Shown here: in pieces, positions 33,163-44,273 of the stretch | How the letters are laid out: each line of letters opens with the position of its first letter | Numbering within the stretch: the first letter of the stretch is position 1 | Assembly (NCBI RefSeq): GCF_010093535.1 | Contig: NW_022985170.1 | Coordinates: 414,016-478,015 of the forward strand | Source of the DNA: Lindgomyces ingoldianus | Lineage: Eukaryota > Ascomycota > Dothideomycetes > Pleosporales > Lindgomycetaceae | Reading direction: 5' to 3' | DNA length: 64,000 bases | Notes under the pieces: model-generated | The model's database searches: none | Told to the model about the DNA's origin: nothing | The model's input: the letters and a program-made list of their open reading frames with translations, nothing else | Program-made: the position numbers and the translations under genes

Positions 33163-34155
33163 GCTGCCCTTCGTATTCCGCTCGTGTCTGTGGGGTATGC
33201 GAGTGCGGAGGTCTTCACCGCTCGTGGATGGTCCGCGTGTGAAGGACTTTAAGGGAGGGCCAAGGTGTTTTAGTGACACTCTACGAACTTCAAATATTTG
33301 GAGAGGAATGCAAGAGAAATGCACGTGTGCAAGAGGGAAAAGGGTCGTGTGCTTGGTTGCGTTTTGCCTCCGTGTTGAGACCTTGAACGCAGATCAAACA
33401 GTCCAAACACCGAGGCCGTGGTGTTTAGTTTTTCCGAGACGAAGGCGGAACCTCTGTTCTTGCACCATTGAGGATTCTTGATTTCCATCATCAACATCTC
33501 TTTTGCAATTATTTATCTAAGACTTTTAGGTATCTTAGGACCTGCGCACGCATCATATTTTTATCATGTTATGTTCAATATACCCTATAGCTACTACGCC
33601 ATATTTAACACACTTACTCACCAAAAATTACACCGGCATGGTCGTCCTATGGCTTAATTTCCGCAGACTGGCGTTGATGCCGGAACCTGAGTTCTTCGCT
33701 ACACTAACCTTACTATTCTTTTATCACTTTTTTGAATTTGTAAAAGTGGTTTACGTAGGTCATAGAATCTCATTATAGAGCTAGGAATTTATTATCAATA
33801 ATGCACGTGGTAAGAGTTCAAAAAGTTTCAAACATATTCAGCAGCTCGTCACATTATACGGTAAGTTTAGTTTTGCTAACTAGTTTATTTTATATGAAAA
33901 GTTTGCGACTGTCCGTAGTCTCACCTACCCTGGGTAGTGGGAACATGCCCTGCGTGCAGAAAGAGACATCGGGCGGACACACAATGAGTCTTGGCACCCA
34001 ATAACCCCGTACGCGTGAATTGCGACAGTACAAAAGGTATTTCATTCTCACAGTTAAGCTTGTAGCCTATGGCCAGAGCGGGTCGGCCACCTACTTGCTA
34101 GCGTGGTTGAGCTGCGAGAAGCTAATTGCGGAATCGAAGAAAAGCGAGACTCGGT
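33163..34155. other. Intergenic, partly A/T-rich region
   Basis: Promoter side of the Arl1 gene, then A/T-rich sequence (33480-33900) with no coding signal. Nothing else recognised. Confidence 0.45.
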
Positions 34156-34419
34156 ATGGCAGCTCCCTCAAATGAGGTGATTGCCAATAACGCAGACTCG
34201 GTAGCTGGAGCAGGACTACGGAGAAGTTCAAGGCTCCAAGTCCAAGACGTCACTCCCCTTCCACAATCTCGTAAGCGCACGCTTCCCAACCTAGAGAACG
34301 CTAGCGAAAGAAATGAAGGGCAAACAAGTGAGGAGAACGGGGATGACTTCGTCATCAAGGGCGGTTACGCTCCAAGGAGGAAGCAAAAATCTCTTCCCGA
34401 AGTAAGCTTTTCGGGGTAG
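34156..34419 (+). CDS. Small hypothetical protein or gene fragment
   Basis: An 87-codon frame from the ATG at 34156 (97 codons from 34126). Composition is coding-like: basic and polar with an RRSSRLQVQD motif, then SRKRTLPNLENASE and GGYAPRRKQKSLP. Such motifs are common in disordered nuclear proteins. No domain or neighbour supports it, and it could be the broken first exon of a larger gene. Low confidence. Confidence 0.3.
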   Translation: MAAPSNEVIANNADSVAGAGLRRSSRLQVQDVTPLPQSRKRTLPNLENASERNEGQTSEENGDDFVIKGGYAPRRKQKSLPEVSFSG

Positions 34420-35460
34420 CACCGTATACAGTACGTTGCTTCTAGCTCAGATATTCATGCGCCATCATTAGCACCAAGACTACTCTGCCTCTTCCCCTCC
34501 ATTTCTACCCGATCTTTGTTATGTTTTAGCATTTCAATCTTTAATAACGACTCAAATGTTGTTTCCTTTGTATTGAAACACAGTTCATGATGGTCACGAT
34601 CGCAAGACACATGGCAGTTGCGATTTTTTAGGTTTTTACTAGGATACTAGTCGTCTTATTGTCTCACGAATTTCATCTTATTGAACGTCGCTGGATTCAA
34701 CTGTTCATTGTCTTGATAGTTTAATCTGTCGATTTTTGGGGGCATTCTTTGTATAATTTTAGGTGCACTTTATTCATGTTGGCGTTTGTTGACATGCGTG
34801 GGAATAGTTCGGGATACTAGGAGATGTTATTTCGATAATTGTGTAAATGCCAGTCTTGAGGACTTGTTACCGCATTCAGGGACCTCCAGGTGGGATATTT
34901 GAAAGGGAAAGAGCTGTAAGACGCGTGTTACGTTTATCCAGCACCCTTGGAGGAAGACTAAGACTATAGGATCTGAGCCTAAGTGGCTGTTTACAACTTT
35001 ACGGGTCGAAATTTTGATCTGATTAAATAATTGACATGGCATAATCACTCCTAAATTCTAATTTGTACCTGCTGTGGCAAGATATAATGAAACCATCCCA
35101 TAGCCTCGCACTTCCTAAGACCATTACCCTGAGCCACGACCCACAAGCTCTCTTTGAGCAAACGCCCTGCTCCTGTAGTGTATAGATATATATTTTCCGG
35201 TATTTTCAGCGCTTACTGATTTGGGGTTGATGCCATTCACCAAATGGTCCAACATGGGTAGTAAGACTGAGACCGGCAGTGCAGGTGAAGGTGATGGAAT
35301 CACGTGATTCACTTTCACCACCTAGGCACTTTCACCCTTCTCGCTTACCGACCAGCCCCCTCCACGGAACCTTATATGTCTCGCGTCAAGGGTTGGGGGG
35401 ACAGTATAGACTCCAACAAGTTCACCACTACACTAAACTGCATAGAACCATTACCTTAAG
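34420..35460. other. Intergenic region
   Basis: About 1 kb of A/T-rich sequence with no gene recognised. Confidence 0.5.
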
Positions 35461-36121
35461 ATGTCTCACGCTAAACACCATCGCAATCGGCGCGGCCCTA
35501 CGAATAGCGTTCCTCTTGGCCGGCGCCACCAGACCGGCAAGCCTAACAAAGTCTCCAAGAATAAATCAAAGCACCAGCTAGGTGGCTCTCGTGGAAGCAA
35601 TGGTCACAGTTGAGTACTTCCGATTGTTTCTAAGAAAACGCTTGAGCTAATGTGCTTCTAGGCGTGATGGGCAAGAAAGTATCTTCCAGCACCATGTGAA
35701 CCGCATGCGCGAGAACCGTGGACCAGAATTCAACGTCAAAGGAGCGGCTTCTCACCCAACCGAAGGACAGGGCTGCAGTAAAGAAGGTGACTACGGTCAA
35801 GCTGAGCATGAAGTTGAACGAGCCACCTCAACCCAGAACGAGAAGGATCAAGGTAAATCTGGTGACGGCCATCCCGTCTCCAACTCCCATCTCTTGTATG
35901 GCGCTGGGGGTCAGACTCGTCCCTCTAGATATCTGAAAGAACGTCCGAGCACTCGCTATTTCGATCACGGCAATACGCGATACTTTGGCAATGGCTATCA
36001 ATCTTATCGCCCAAACCTCAACAAAGATCACACCCGCTCCCGCTCCTTAGATCGTGCGGAACTTCCGGCTCGTGGTCAGTTTGATAACCCTAGCAGCGCC
36101 GATAGCGAGTACTGTCGCTAA
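35461..36121 (+). CDS. Hypothetical basic low-complexity protein, splice structure unclear
   Basis: An ATG at 35461 opens a Lys/Arg/His-rich frame (MSHAKHHRNRRGPTN, then GRRHQTGKPNKVSKNK) that stops near 35611. A second coding-like frame at about 35664-36121 (DGQESIFQHHVNRMRENRG, later RYFDHGNTRYFGNGYQSYR and RSRSLDRAELP) lies just after a CTTCTAG acceptor. The obvious donor (GTTGAG near 35607) joins them out of frame, so either the exon boundaries differ or the gene is broken by a one- or two-base change. No domain recognised. Confidence 0.35.
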
Positions 36122-36348
36122 ACCTATTCTTGCTCTTATGGAAAAGGAGGTCCGGAAATTCTAGAGTTGATATTGAAGTCCCTGGTACTGTACTTCAACT
36201 CGAATAGAGGATGAAGGAGAGTGAAAGCAGGATAGTTTAGGTTGCGATAGAGAAAGAGAGGTACTATGTTGGATCCTTGCTGGCATTATGAACAAGACAA
36301 TGTGATCAACAAGAGAGCCATCAATTGCGATCAACTCAGCCAGCCCGC

Positions 36349-37204
36349 TCATGCTCTGTCACAACTTTCAATCTCTTCCTGTGTAGGTTGATTGACAACC
36401 ATCAAATACAATGCATCCCGCGTCAACATGTATCTTAAAGGACTGTAGTTCTCTCTCCGCTGTCTTCTATCTATTCCCGCAGGCAAAGAACTGCTAATAC
36501 CCAAACGCGCTCTCCTTTGTCTCATCTTACCTAGTGGCCCCAACAGGATTGAGCTTCCCGTCACTTGTAATAAACACGAGACTACTAGCAGGATGATTCG
36601 GATCTGAATACTTGCTTGCAAGCTCCTTGCGTGGAGCATTCCGAAACTCAAAATCTAGATTTTGAGACTGAAATTTAGCCTGTGCCTGTCGTTCAAAGTA
36701 ATCACTCGCAGAGTGTCCAAATCGTTTCATCGCCTTCTCCTTCGGCTCTTCACTCATTCTCTCCAGCTCTAGAAACACCAGAAGTGTTGTCTCGGATATA
36801 TTTTCCTCATGCTCCATTGTCCCAGAAGAGCCCACCAACATATCCTTTCATTTGCCGCGCTCCGGTTCATTGCGCTCCTAGATTTGCTTCGTCGAACTGT
36901 TCTGAACATCGACCGATTACACAAGCACCATATCTTTAGGTTTGTATTTGATAATTAAGGTGTAAACCCAGCGGACCTCGAGGAACTCCTTATTCATTTT
37001 ATCCAGGTAGCCTTTCCGTTTGTAGTGAAGATAACTGCGCCTCCCGGTTCCGATTGCCGCGTGCAGAGCAATCGTATCTACAATTGCAACACTGATATAT
37101 CGGACATTAGGCCAAACTTGGCCTGCCACCCAGATGCCAACTCCCATGGCATGTAAAACCATATTTGTTTTTAAGGCCTTCTCATACGTGACCAGGAAGA
37201 CCAT
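36349..37204 (-). pseudogene. Probable pseudogene with C->T type stops
   Basis: The intact-looking 3' part is complement(join(36349..36490, 36531..36841)), 150 residues, with a 40-nt GTAAGA..GCAG intron; it reads EHEENISETTLLVFLELE, DGKLNPVGATSSLPAGI and RYMLTRDALYLMVVNQ. The same frame continues upstream to 37204 (HAMGVGIWVAGQVWPNVRYI, then RRSYLHYKRKGYLD) but is crossed by stops at 36917-36919 (TAA), 36878-36880 (TAG) and 36848-36850 (TGA). Each is one C->T step from CAA, CAG or CGA. I read it as one gene cut by decay. Alternatively the 150-residue 3' part is a real small gene and the rest is chance. Family not recognised. Confidence 0.5.
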
Positions 37205-38110
37205 CCAATTGCCTAGTTAACGTTGGTGGTTGAATTTACGCTTTTGGCGACTTCCCTATTCCAGCTTCGTCAAGCACATGCACCTATTCCTCAGCATCCA
37301 CGGACGACTCGTCGTCGCTTGAGCGAGGAGAGTTGTGACCTTCGAACGAGGGAGGTAGTTGAAGATGGGTTTGGATGAAGTCGCCACGTCGGATTGCTTG
37401 CATTCTTTGCGAACAACGCGTTATTCTTGGGCGAGGCCAATAGGATCTCCGAGGATTCCTGAGATTGGGGCTTCGGCTGTTTGTGATGGTAGAAGCAAAG
37501 TTGATGAGGAAGATATCAGATTTCTACAGCCTTCTTTTAGAACACCACCGACCAGAGTTGAAAGTCAGAAAATGGTAGGCAATCGGGATAAATTGACAAT
37601 CAAATAACCTACGTTGCTAGATTGAGGAAACTAAAGGCTCGCGTGGCAATGTGCTGGCTTAGACATGGTTCGAGAGATGAACACTGGGTTATTATTCCTT
37701 CACGCAGCGCGGACACTAAAACGCGAAAAGGATGGTTGGATTGGAAATATAGGCAAACACAAGCCCCACCACGCCTCACGGAGCCTCGGAGCCGCTGTCG
37801 TCAGGTTAGCTTTGATCTCTAAATGTCCAATTTTGAGAATGGATATGGCTGGTCGAGGCCATGATGTGCCCAAGCTAAAATTGGTTAAGGACCAAGGATT
37901 AGGCTGGCTTCTCTCTATCGCGAACCGTTTCATCCACTAGAAGCCTTACAAAGGTGGAGCAGTGATCGGAATTTTCGCCGATCGCGCCGAATGTTGAGGA
38001 AAGAAGACTATAATTGCTATTTAAGGTATATGACCGAGAAGGGATTTAAGCCTAGCCAGATTATAATTGAGTCTGATTATTGACAGCAGCGTTTGGTATC
38101 GGGGGAGCAT
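37205..38110. other. Intergenic region, perhaps with further decayed coding sequence
   Basis: The minus strand at 37270-37560 has protein-like pieces broken by stops (for example APISGILGDPIGLAQE near 37430-37480 and HLQLPPSFEGHNSPRSS near 37320-37370). They may be the 5' end of the decayed gene to the left. No intact gene recognised. Confidence 0.4.
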
Positions 38111-39401
38111 TTACTGGGGGGCTGCAACAATGATTGATTGCATCTTCGGGTCATACTTGTGAATTTCCAGAATCTTCAGCCCAGCTTGATCCATCAGTAT
38201 CTCCCATTCGGCCTTCGTGCGCTCCATGCCTCCTAGAGAAGCCATCATTGTGATGTCCATATAAGCTGCCTGCCATGGGACGTTTGTGTCTGGCAAGACT
38301 ACCTCGTCGATGATAACCCGGGATTCAGGACCCATAGCCGGGACAATTGCCTTCAGGATCTTGATGCAATCATCGTTCATCCAATCGTGTAAGACATGTC
38401 GAAGATAGTAAAACTTAGCGGCTTTCAACGCTTGCGGCTGGAAGAAGTCCTGGACCATGAATTCGATCCCTTCCGAGGTCTTCGCTTGGTCAAGGGTTGC
38501 TGGAATATCCTGCACGACAATTCGACCAGGTAGGCTTGGAAACCTGCTTTTAAACGCAATCGATTGTTGACCAAACCCTCCTCCAACATCCACAAGCAGT
38601 GCTGAATTTGGTGCAGGGGAAAACGCCCCGACTTCTCTTTCCACGGGGTAGCTGTCCGTCCAATTCCCAGCACGTTGGATGCGCATCGCATGTCCAAGAC
38701 TCTTCATCTGCTCTGGGCGATCTTTCATCCATTCAAAAGGGGTGAGGTCTGTCTTCATCGCCATTTGAAAGGGTGTATCCTTGTTTGACGTCATGTTCTG
38801 GTACCTCCTTGCTTTTAGAAAGTCAGGCAAGACGTGGGCAACAGCGCTGTGAACATCGGTTCTGCACCACAATAAGCATTGCGTTCATGATCGTAAGAGA
38901 CAACTTACGCATGTGCAATCGCCCCTGCCACATCTGGGTCGGCAAGGGCTTTCGTCATTCGGTTCGCCGTGAACTCATCCTTTCCAGTCTCTTTGAATAG
39001 ACCAAACGCTGCCTGGGTACGCATCAGGTGGCCTACAGAAGCTAATTAGGAGGAAATACATGAGAGATTAATATCTTGCATACCTAGAAGCTCCGGTGAT
39101 GCCTTCGTCTTCTCCACGAAGTGACTGAGACTAAGAGGAATCTCGCTCGCAGCAAGCAGTTCAAATAGTTGTAGGTGGGATCCGATTTTGGCTAGTGCCA
39201 TTTGCAGAGTCTCGAGAGACGTCAAAGGCCGCTAAAGGCATAAGGGGAGAAGGATCTTACGCCACTTGCTAGTCGTATGACCATATCCCACTCAGTGTCC
39301 AACGATCTTTGCAGCTCACTGAGCTCATGTTGAAGCGTTCTGCGCCCCTCCTCGTCTGCCTTGTTGTAAAGGTCACGAACCTGACTTGCGATGGTATCCA
39401 T
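38111..39401 (-). CDS. SAM-dependent O-methyltransferase, fungal secondary-metabolism type
   Basis: Model: complement(join(38111..38861, 38909..39032, 39084..39210, 39261..39401)), 380 residues; all introns are GT-AG and in frame. The N-terminal half is the helical dimerisation region of plant/fungal O-methyltransferases (QMALAKIGSHLQLFELLA, TKASPELLGHLMRTQAA). The catalytic half has the SAM loop LLVDVGGGFGQQS, VVQDIPATL, and HVLHDW with the catalytic-base His, then a DEVVLPD motif. The family methylates phenolic hydroxyls of polyketides (as in sterigmatocystin, aflatoxin and melanin-related pathways). Substrate cannot be read. It is divergent from the FAD oxidase at 40461 and may share control with it. 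No polyketide or peptide synthase is in the window. Confidence 0.92.
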
Positions 39402-40460
39402 GGTTTTGATGATAATTGAAAGATGTTTCTTCTCGAATTGCAGAGTGAGATGGAGGTTTGATGGGAGGACAGCTGGATCGATGACGTCGAAGCTGAGTTG
39501 GTTTTGGAGATTCCATTGTAGAAGTACCTTTGCGACTTTATAGCCTCTAGAGCTTTCAATAACTTAGACAACGGTTTTCGGTCGTCGGACTGTGAAGAGG
39601 TCGCGAGAAATGCGAAAGGCCGAGTGGCGCGACATTGTCTGCGTTAAAACTGTAGGCAGAAGCATGCGCGGCTTCCATGATCGACAGGGGCAGGCTTTTT
39701 GACCGAAAAGACCGAATTCAGCGAACAAACGGACAGGAGTAAATGTGATGTCTAGGGAGCTAGATGTTTAAGGTCTTTCAGTCAGGAATCAGTAGAGTGT
39801 CACAAATACCACCGAATATAATAATGGCCGAAGAGAACCTTGGAACTTTGGAAGAGTGTCCGAAACACGTGACAGCTGAGTCATCACTAAGAATAACTCT
39901 CAACTTTATCCTCCCCGCATTTCGTCAACCTTAACCTTCTTTTCACCTCGTGGCTATTTGTTCCTAGCCTTAGCTACCGCAACAAGTCATACCCGCCATC
40001 TTGGTCGTCCCTGCATATCGGAGGTCCCCGCGAATGGCAACGCCGAATTCACATCACAAATTGTGCCCAACTAGCTGCTGTGGTCACCTCGTTCGGGCTT
40101 ATGCAGCTGGTGCAGGAGTTCATTTGGATAATTCATCCCAGTAACACAACACTGGGAGTTGACAAATCCTTTAGCTACAGAAGTTCGTGTTAACACGCCT
40201 TCGACTCCGCAAGCAATTGCATGGCATTTTGCATTTTCATCTTCGGTGAGAATGGGGCGTTTGCAATATCCGGTTGTGGGTTGAAGGAGATGTTTTCACG
40301 ACTACCTTCCCCAACCGGTCCGGAGATATGGACGGCGTGACGGTGATGCCACCGGTCGCAAACACTACAAAATAGCCTGTCTTTCCTTTCTATAATGCCC
40401 CTTTGTAGCATTGATTTTCGTCTGGTCCACATTGAACTGCCCACATCTCGGCTTTCTAAA
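39402..40460. promoter_or_regulatory. Divergent promoter region of methyltransferase and FAD oxidase
   Basis: A 1.06-kb gap between two head-to-head genes. It contains a palindromic CACGTG box in the string AACACGTGACAG near 39866-39877, a possible bHLH/bZIP site. No coding sequence is recognised. Shared regulation is inferred only from the arrangement. Confidence 0.4.
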
Positions 40461-42545
40461 ATGAAGTTTCTTGTGCAATCCTTTTCCGTCTTTGTTTTTG
40501 TTTTCCGCATCGTTCTTGCTTATAATTTCCCTTACGAAGACATACAACTGAAGGATACCGATGTCATCAATAACACGGACATTGCGTTTGGCAAACCTAG
40601 CCCCTCCAGACCATCTGTTAGTACAAAAAGGTGCAAAATCTTCCCCGGAGACGCCGATTGGCCTTCGCCAAAGAAATGGAACGATTTCAATTTGACTCTA
40701 GGCGGTGCATTGATCAAGGGCTTCCCGCCGGCCGCGGCTTGCTATCCTGGGCCAAATTATGATGAGGCAAGATGTGCATATGTGAGGAAGAACTCTGGGA
40801 GCTCCCTCTTTGTGTGGGTTTGATACACGAACCGAAAGAGTTATGCTGATTAGATGTTACAGCATGGAAGATCCGACAATTCCCGGGGGGCAGTGGCAGA
40901 CTGGAAATTCATGTCCTCTTCCAGCCGTCCCGACGCCAGGACTCAACCTTACTCTAGCGAATTACACTTGCAACTTGAACGGTTTTCCAAGCTACGTAGT
41001 TAGGGCAACCACCATTAAGCACGTCCAAGCCGCGATTAACTTGGCGCGTAATAAGAATATTCGTCTAGTAATCAAGTAGGGTTTCCTCTTAGTCTCGAAA
41101 CTATGCACTAACGTGTACACCAGAAACACGGGTCACGATTTTCTTGGCAGAAACACCGGTGGTGGCTCTCTTCAAGTATGGATGCACCAAATGAAGCAAT
41201 TTGAATACTTACCCTCCTTTACAATGGGGAAGTATCACGGTCAAGCCGCACGAGTTGGTGCCTCGCTCCAGACATTTGATCTCATCTCGTACATGGAAAA
41301 ATACAACATTACCATGGTCATTCCCGGTGGATCAACAATTGCCGTTTATGGAGGGTATGCGCAAGGAGGAGGTCATGGCTTGTTGACTTCTCGCTTTGGA
41401 CTCGGAGCTGACCAAATACTTTCATTGGAGGTAGTGACGGCCGACGGGAGGTTTGTTCATGCGGACCCTGATACGAACCAGGATCTTTTCTGGGCAATTC
41501 GGGGCGGTGGAGGGAGTAAGGTCCGACAGCTTCAATCCGGGATCGAGGTGCTGACTGGGTGCTAGGTACATTTGGCATCGTCACGTCTGCTGTTGTGAAG
41601 GTGTATCCGGCCATACCAGTGTCACAGTCCTCTTTTAACTTTCAGACTGGACCGATATTCGGCAACGCAACTAACACCGTCTCTGTCCCTGACAAAACGT
41701 TCTGGGAGGGCATCAAAGTCTACTTCTCGCACATGACACGCATTTGTGATGCGAAAGGTATCGGGTGGAACTACATTAACACGATACCTCCAATCAACGC
41801 TCCAGGCCTAAACAGGAGTCGAACCTTCAATTTCGTCAACCAAATCACCCTTCCAGGCTTCAATGCCGGTGAAGCGAAGGAGTTTATTGCACCTCTCATC
41901 CGTGACTTAAACGCAATCGGTATCAACCTGACCAACCCCCAACCAAAGTTTTCCATATCCGTAGCGAGACACGTATCCCGTCCGCCTGGCGATGGTACAG
42001 GTAACGGACGCTATGGCTCACGACTGTTCCCACGTTCCAGCCTTGAGGATCCTGAATCAGACTCCTTCCTCGCCACAATGGTAGCCATCCGCTCCTTCGT
42101 TGAAGAAGGTGGCTACGCTTTTCATTCTGTCGACTTTACTCCCACCAAAGAAATTGCAGGCTATCCTGGTTCGAACAGTGCCGTCAACCCGGCTTTCCGT
42201 GAAGGCATTTTGCATGCCACAGGGTTCGACACAGGGTCCTACGGTCCAGATGCTTCCCCCGCGCAGCAGATTGCGAACCACAAGCGCCTCAATGAATATA
42301 TCGAAAAGTGGAGAGAGGCGTCTCCAGGAGCAGGAGCGTATATGAACGAGGCAGATACTGAGGAACCAGATTTCCAACAAAGCTTCTATGGGTATAATTA
42401 CGACAGGTTGCTAAGGATTAAGAGGAAGGTGGACCCATGGGGCGTATTCTACGCTGTAACAGCTGTAGGAAGTGACGAGTGGATAGTTGAAGGTACGCAA
42501 GGACTGCCAACGCAACAAGGAAGGCTCTGTCGTGTCGATGAATAA
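40461..42545 (+). CDS. Secreted FAD-linked oxidase, berberine-bridge-enzyme-like
   Basis: Model: join(40461..40813, 40863..41075, 41124..41515, 41566..42545), 645 residues; the first donor (GTGGGT) was chosen for frame. A signal peptide (MKFLVQSFSVFVFVF.. to residue 20 or so) is followed by N-glycosylation sites. The FAD-binding PCMH domain shows KNTGHDFLGRNTGGG, whose His should carry FAD covalently, then VIPGGSTIAVYGGYAQGGGHG, FGLGADQILSLEVVTADG and FWAIRGGGGSTFGIVT. The C-terminal BBE domain is clear: EYIEKWREASPGAGAYMNEA, then FYGYNYDRLLRIKRKVDPWG. No Cys is present in the segment where plant BBE has its second FAD link, so one covalent bond is likely. Such enzymes oxidise alcohols, sugars or alkaloid and polyketide intermediates. 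Confidence 0.92.
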
Positions 42546-43688
42546 GAGTTCCATCGGCGACGGAGATGTCTTGGGCCTTTGGAACCAGCCCGATGAAGTC
42601 GATGCCCTTCATCATCAGAGGAAATATGACAAGGAGGTGTCAAACAAATCCAAATCTTGAAAATATTGTTGTATCATCTACAGACCAAAACTGGGTGTTA
42701 TCACGAATGTGAAGGAAAAGAGCTCATGGACGCTTTGCCAAATATGTAAACGTATGTCTGCATTAACCCATGGATTGGTTTCCCCCAGCGCTTATTTCCA
42801 CCAGACTTGCGCTGCATGGGGAATCCTTAGTGTATTTCCCATTGCCCAATATTAGTGGCTGAGTAGATAGCTTGTGTTGGTTGACATAGTCTCATAGTCT
42901 AGAAGGCTGGTAGGCGAGGCCAATCTCGAATTACAAAGGCTGAGTAAAGTTCAGAGTTGGAACTCTAAGCGCCTTAAGTTTTGCAGCTTGTAGCAATGGC
43001 ATCTCACATAGAATTGTAGCGCCCTCCCAAGAAATCTAGGCCTACTGGGAAAGCTTGAAAGTTGATTTGAGTAGAGTAATAGAGAGGACCGAGGGCCATG
43101 AACCTACTTGTATAGAGAATGAGAAGAAGAACGACCCTTACAACTGCAAAATTCGAGTAAAAACTACAGCGGGAGATAGGTTTGGAGAGAAAATAGAGAT
43201 TAAACTTTTAGGTACACAGTCCATTGGCGAGCATAAAGCGGCAGTAGGATCTCCACAGCGCAGTGTCCCCGAATCCGGCCGCGCGATCAATCCCACGCCC
43301 CCTTGTCATAGTGTCTTAGACTTCCATCGTCTTTTCAACCTTCCTGACTTCCTCGATGGTCTCGGTGATATCGACCTTGTCATATGTGTCAAGACAGTCT
43401 TTTTTAAGAGCTATTCTTAGACCGCGTTCGCATGTCGTAGTTACGACCTTTATAGTGATTTTGATGGTGACTGCACTCGGTACAGTAATCCTGCCTGTTC
43501 GTATAAATGTTTGGATACTACTACGCAGACAGTAGACTTGGCGTAAACGCCTCTCGTGGCCAGCGCGTTCTTCCAACTAGCCCCAGGATTCTTCTTTCGT
43601 AAAACTTCACCGAACATCGCAAGGTCTTAGCGTACCATGGGCGGAAGTTGATAGCAGTCCAGGCCATGTTGTTTAATAGAATGTAGTA
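42546..43688. other. Intergenic region leading into a repeat-rich desert
   Basis: 3' flank of the FAD oxidase, then sequence with no supported gene. An open frame at 43055-43420 on the plus strand has no recognisable motif and sits next to repeat-derived DNA, so it is not called. Confidence 0.45.
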
Positions 43689-43696
43689 CTGTTGCT
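43689..43696. repeat. Target-site duplication, left copy (CTGTTGCT)
   Basis: Eight bases directly before the left terminal inverted repeat at 43697, identical to the eight bases at 44266-44273. Confidence 0.93.
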
Positions 43697-44265
43697 CAGC
43701 GTTTCCAACAGGAAGTAGTACGATTGATACTTTTGCTCTACCTACGATCACGTGAGGCAAACAAACGTAACTACATTTTTAACTGTTACGATTCGATTGA
43801 TGAGGCTTAAAGGTGAGCAGTATACGATTGAGGTAGACTATTTTGAGATGGCACTTGATTTCCTATGTATACCCCCCACGAGCTGCGACTGCGAGAGCGA
43901 CTGCGAGAGAGCCTTCAGCGGGGGGAAAAGGACAGTTACTTGTGACCGTAATCATCTCTCAGGCTCTACAATTGAAGCTTTGCAACTCTAGAAGAACTGG
44001 CTACGTTATAAGGTTGTTTTCAGTGAATTAAATAACCTCGCGTGCCATATTAAGAGTAAGGGGGACCCTGCTACTCTAAAAGCTTTAACAGTTACGTCGT
44101 AACTTTTAGTGAAAAGTTGAGAAGTACAAGCAGCTTCAATCGAACCGTAACTTAATCGTATTGACCCCTGCTGTCAGGTGAAGCAAACAAAAGTATATGA
44201 TAAGTGAGACGTAACTTGTCTAGAAAGCCTGAGTCGAATCGTACTACTTCCTGGTGGAAACGCTG
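43697..44265 (+). mobile_element. Internally deleted hAT transposon with transposase C-terminal remnant, 569 bp
   Basis: The ends match as inverted repeats over the first 29 bases with one mismatch (both start CAGCGTTTCCA), and perfect 8-bp duplications flank the element. The plus-strand frame at about 43845-44005 reads MALDFLCIPPTSCDC, ERAFSGGKRTVTCD and STIEALQL, then a stop, then KNWL. This is the hAT C-terminal dimerisation region (A-L-D-x-L-x-I-P-x-x-S and R-x-F-S). Most of the transposase is missing, so it cannot move by itself. The coding sense is plus and the preserved part sits in the middle and right half. Its ends are close relatives of those at 17248-18548. Confidence 0.92.
43845..44005 (+). 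pseudogene. hAT transposase C-terminal dimerisation fragment
   Basis: Lies inside the 569-bp element. The piece starts near FEMALDFLCIPPTSC and ends after SGSTIEALQL with an in-frame TAG before KNWL. A short duplication (CDCE then SDCE) sits just before RAFSGGKR. The N-terminal zinc finger and catalytic RNase-H-like core are absent. Homology is by motif only. Confidence 0.85.
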
Positions 44266-44273
44266 CTGTTGCT
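44266..44273. repeat. Target-site duplication, right copy (CTGTTGCT)
   Basis: Exact copy of 43689-43696, directly after the right terminal inverted repeat. Confidence 0.93.

Noticed and set aside
43055..43420. Plus-strand frame of 121 codons
   Set aside because: No motif, and adjacent to repeat-derived DNA.
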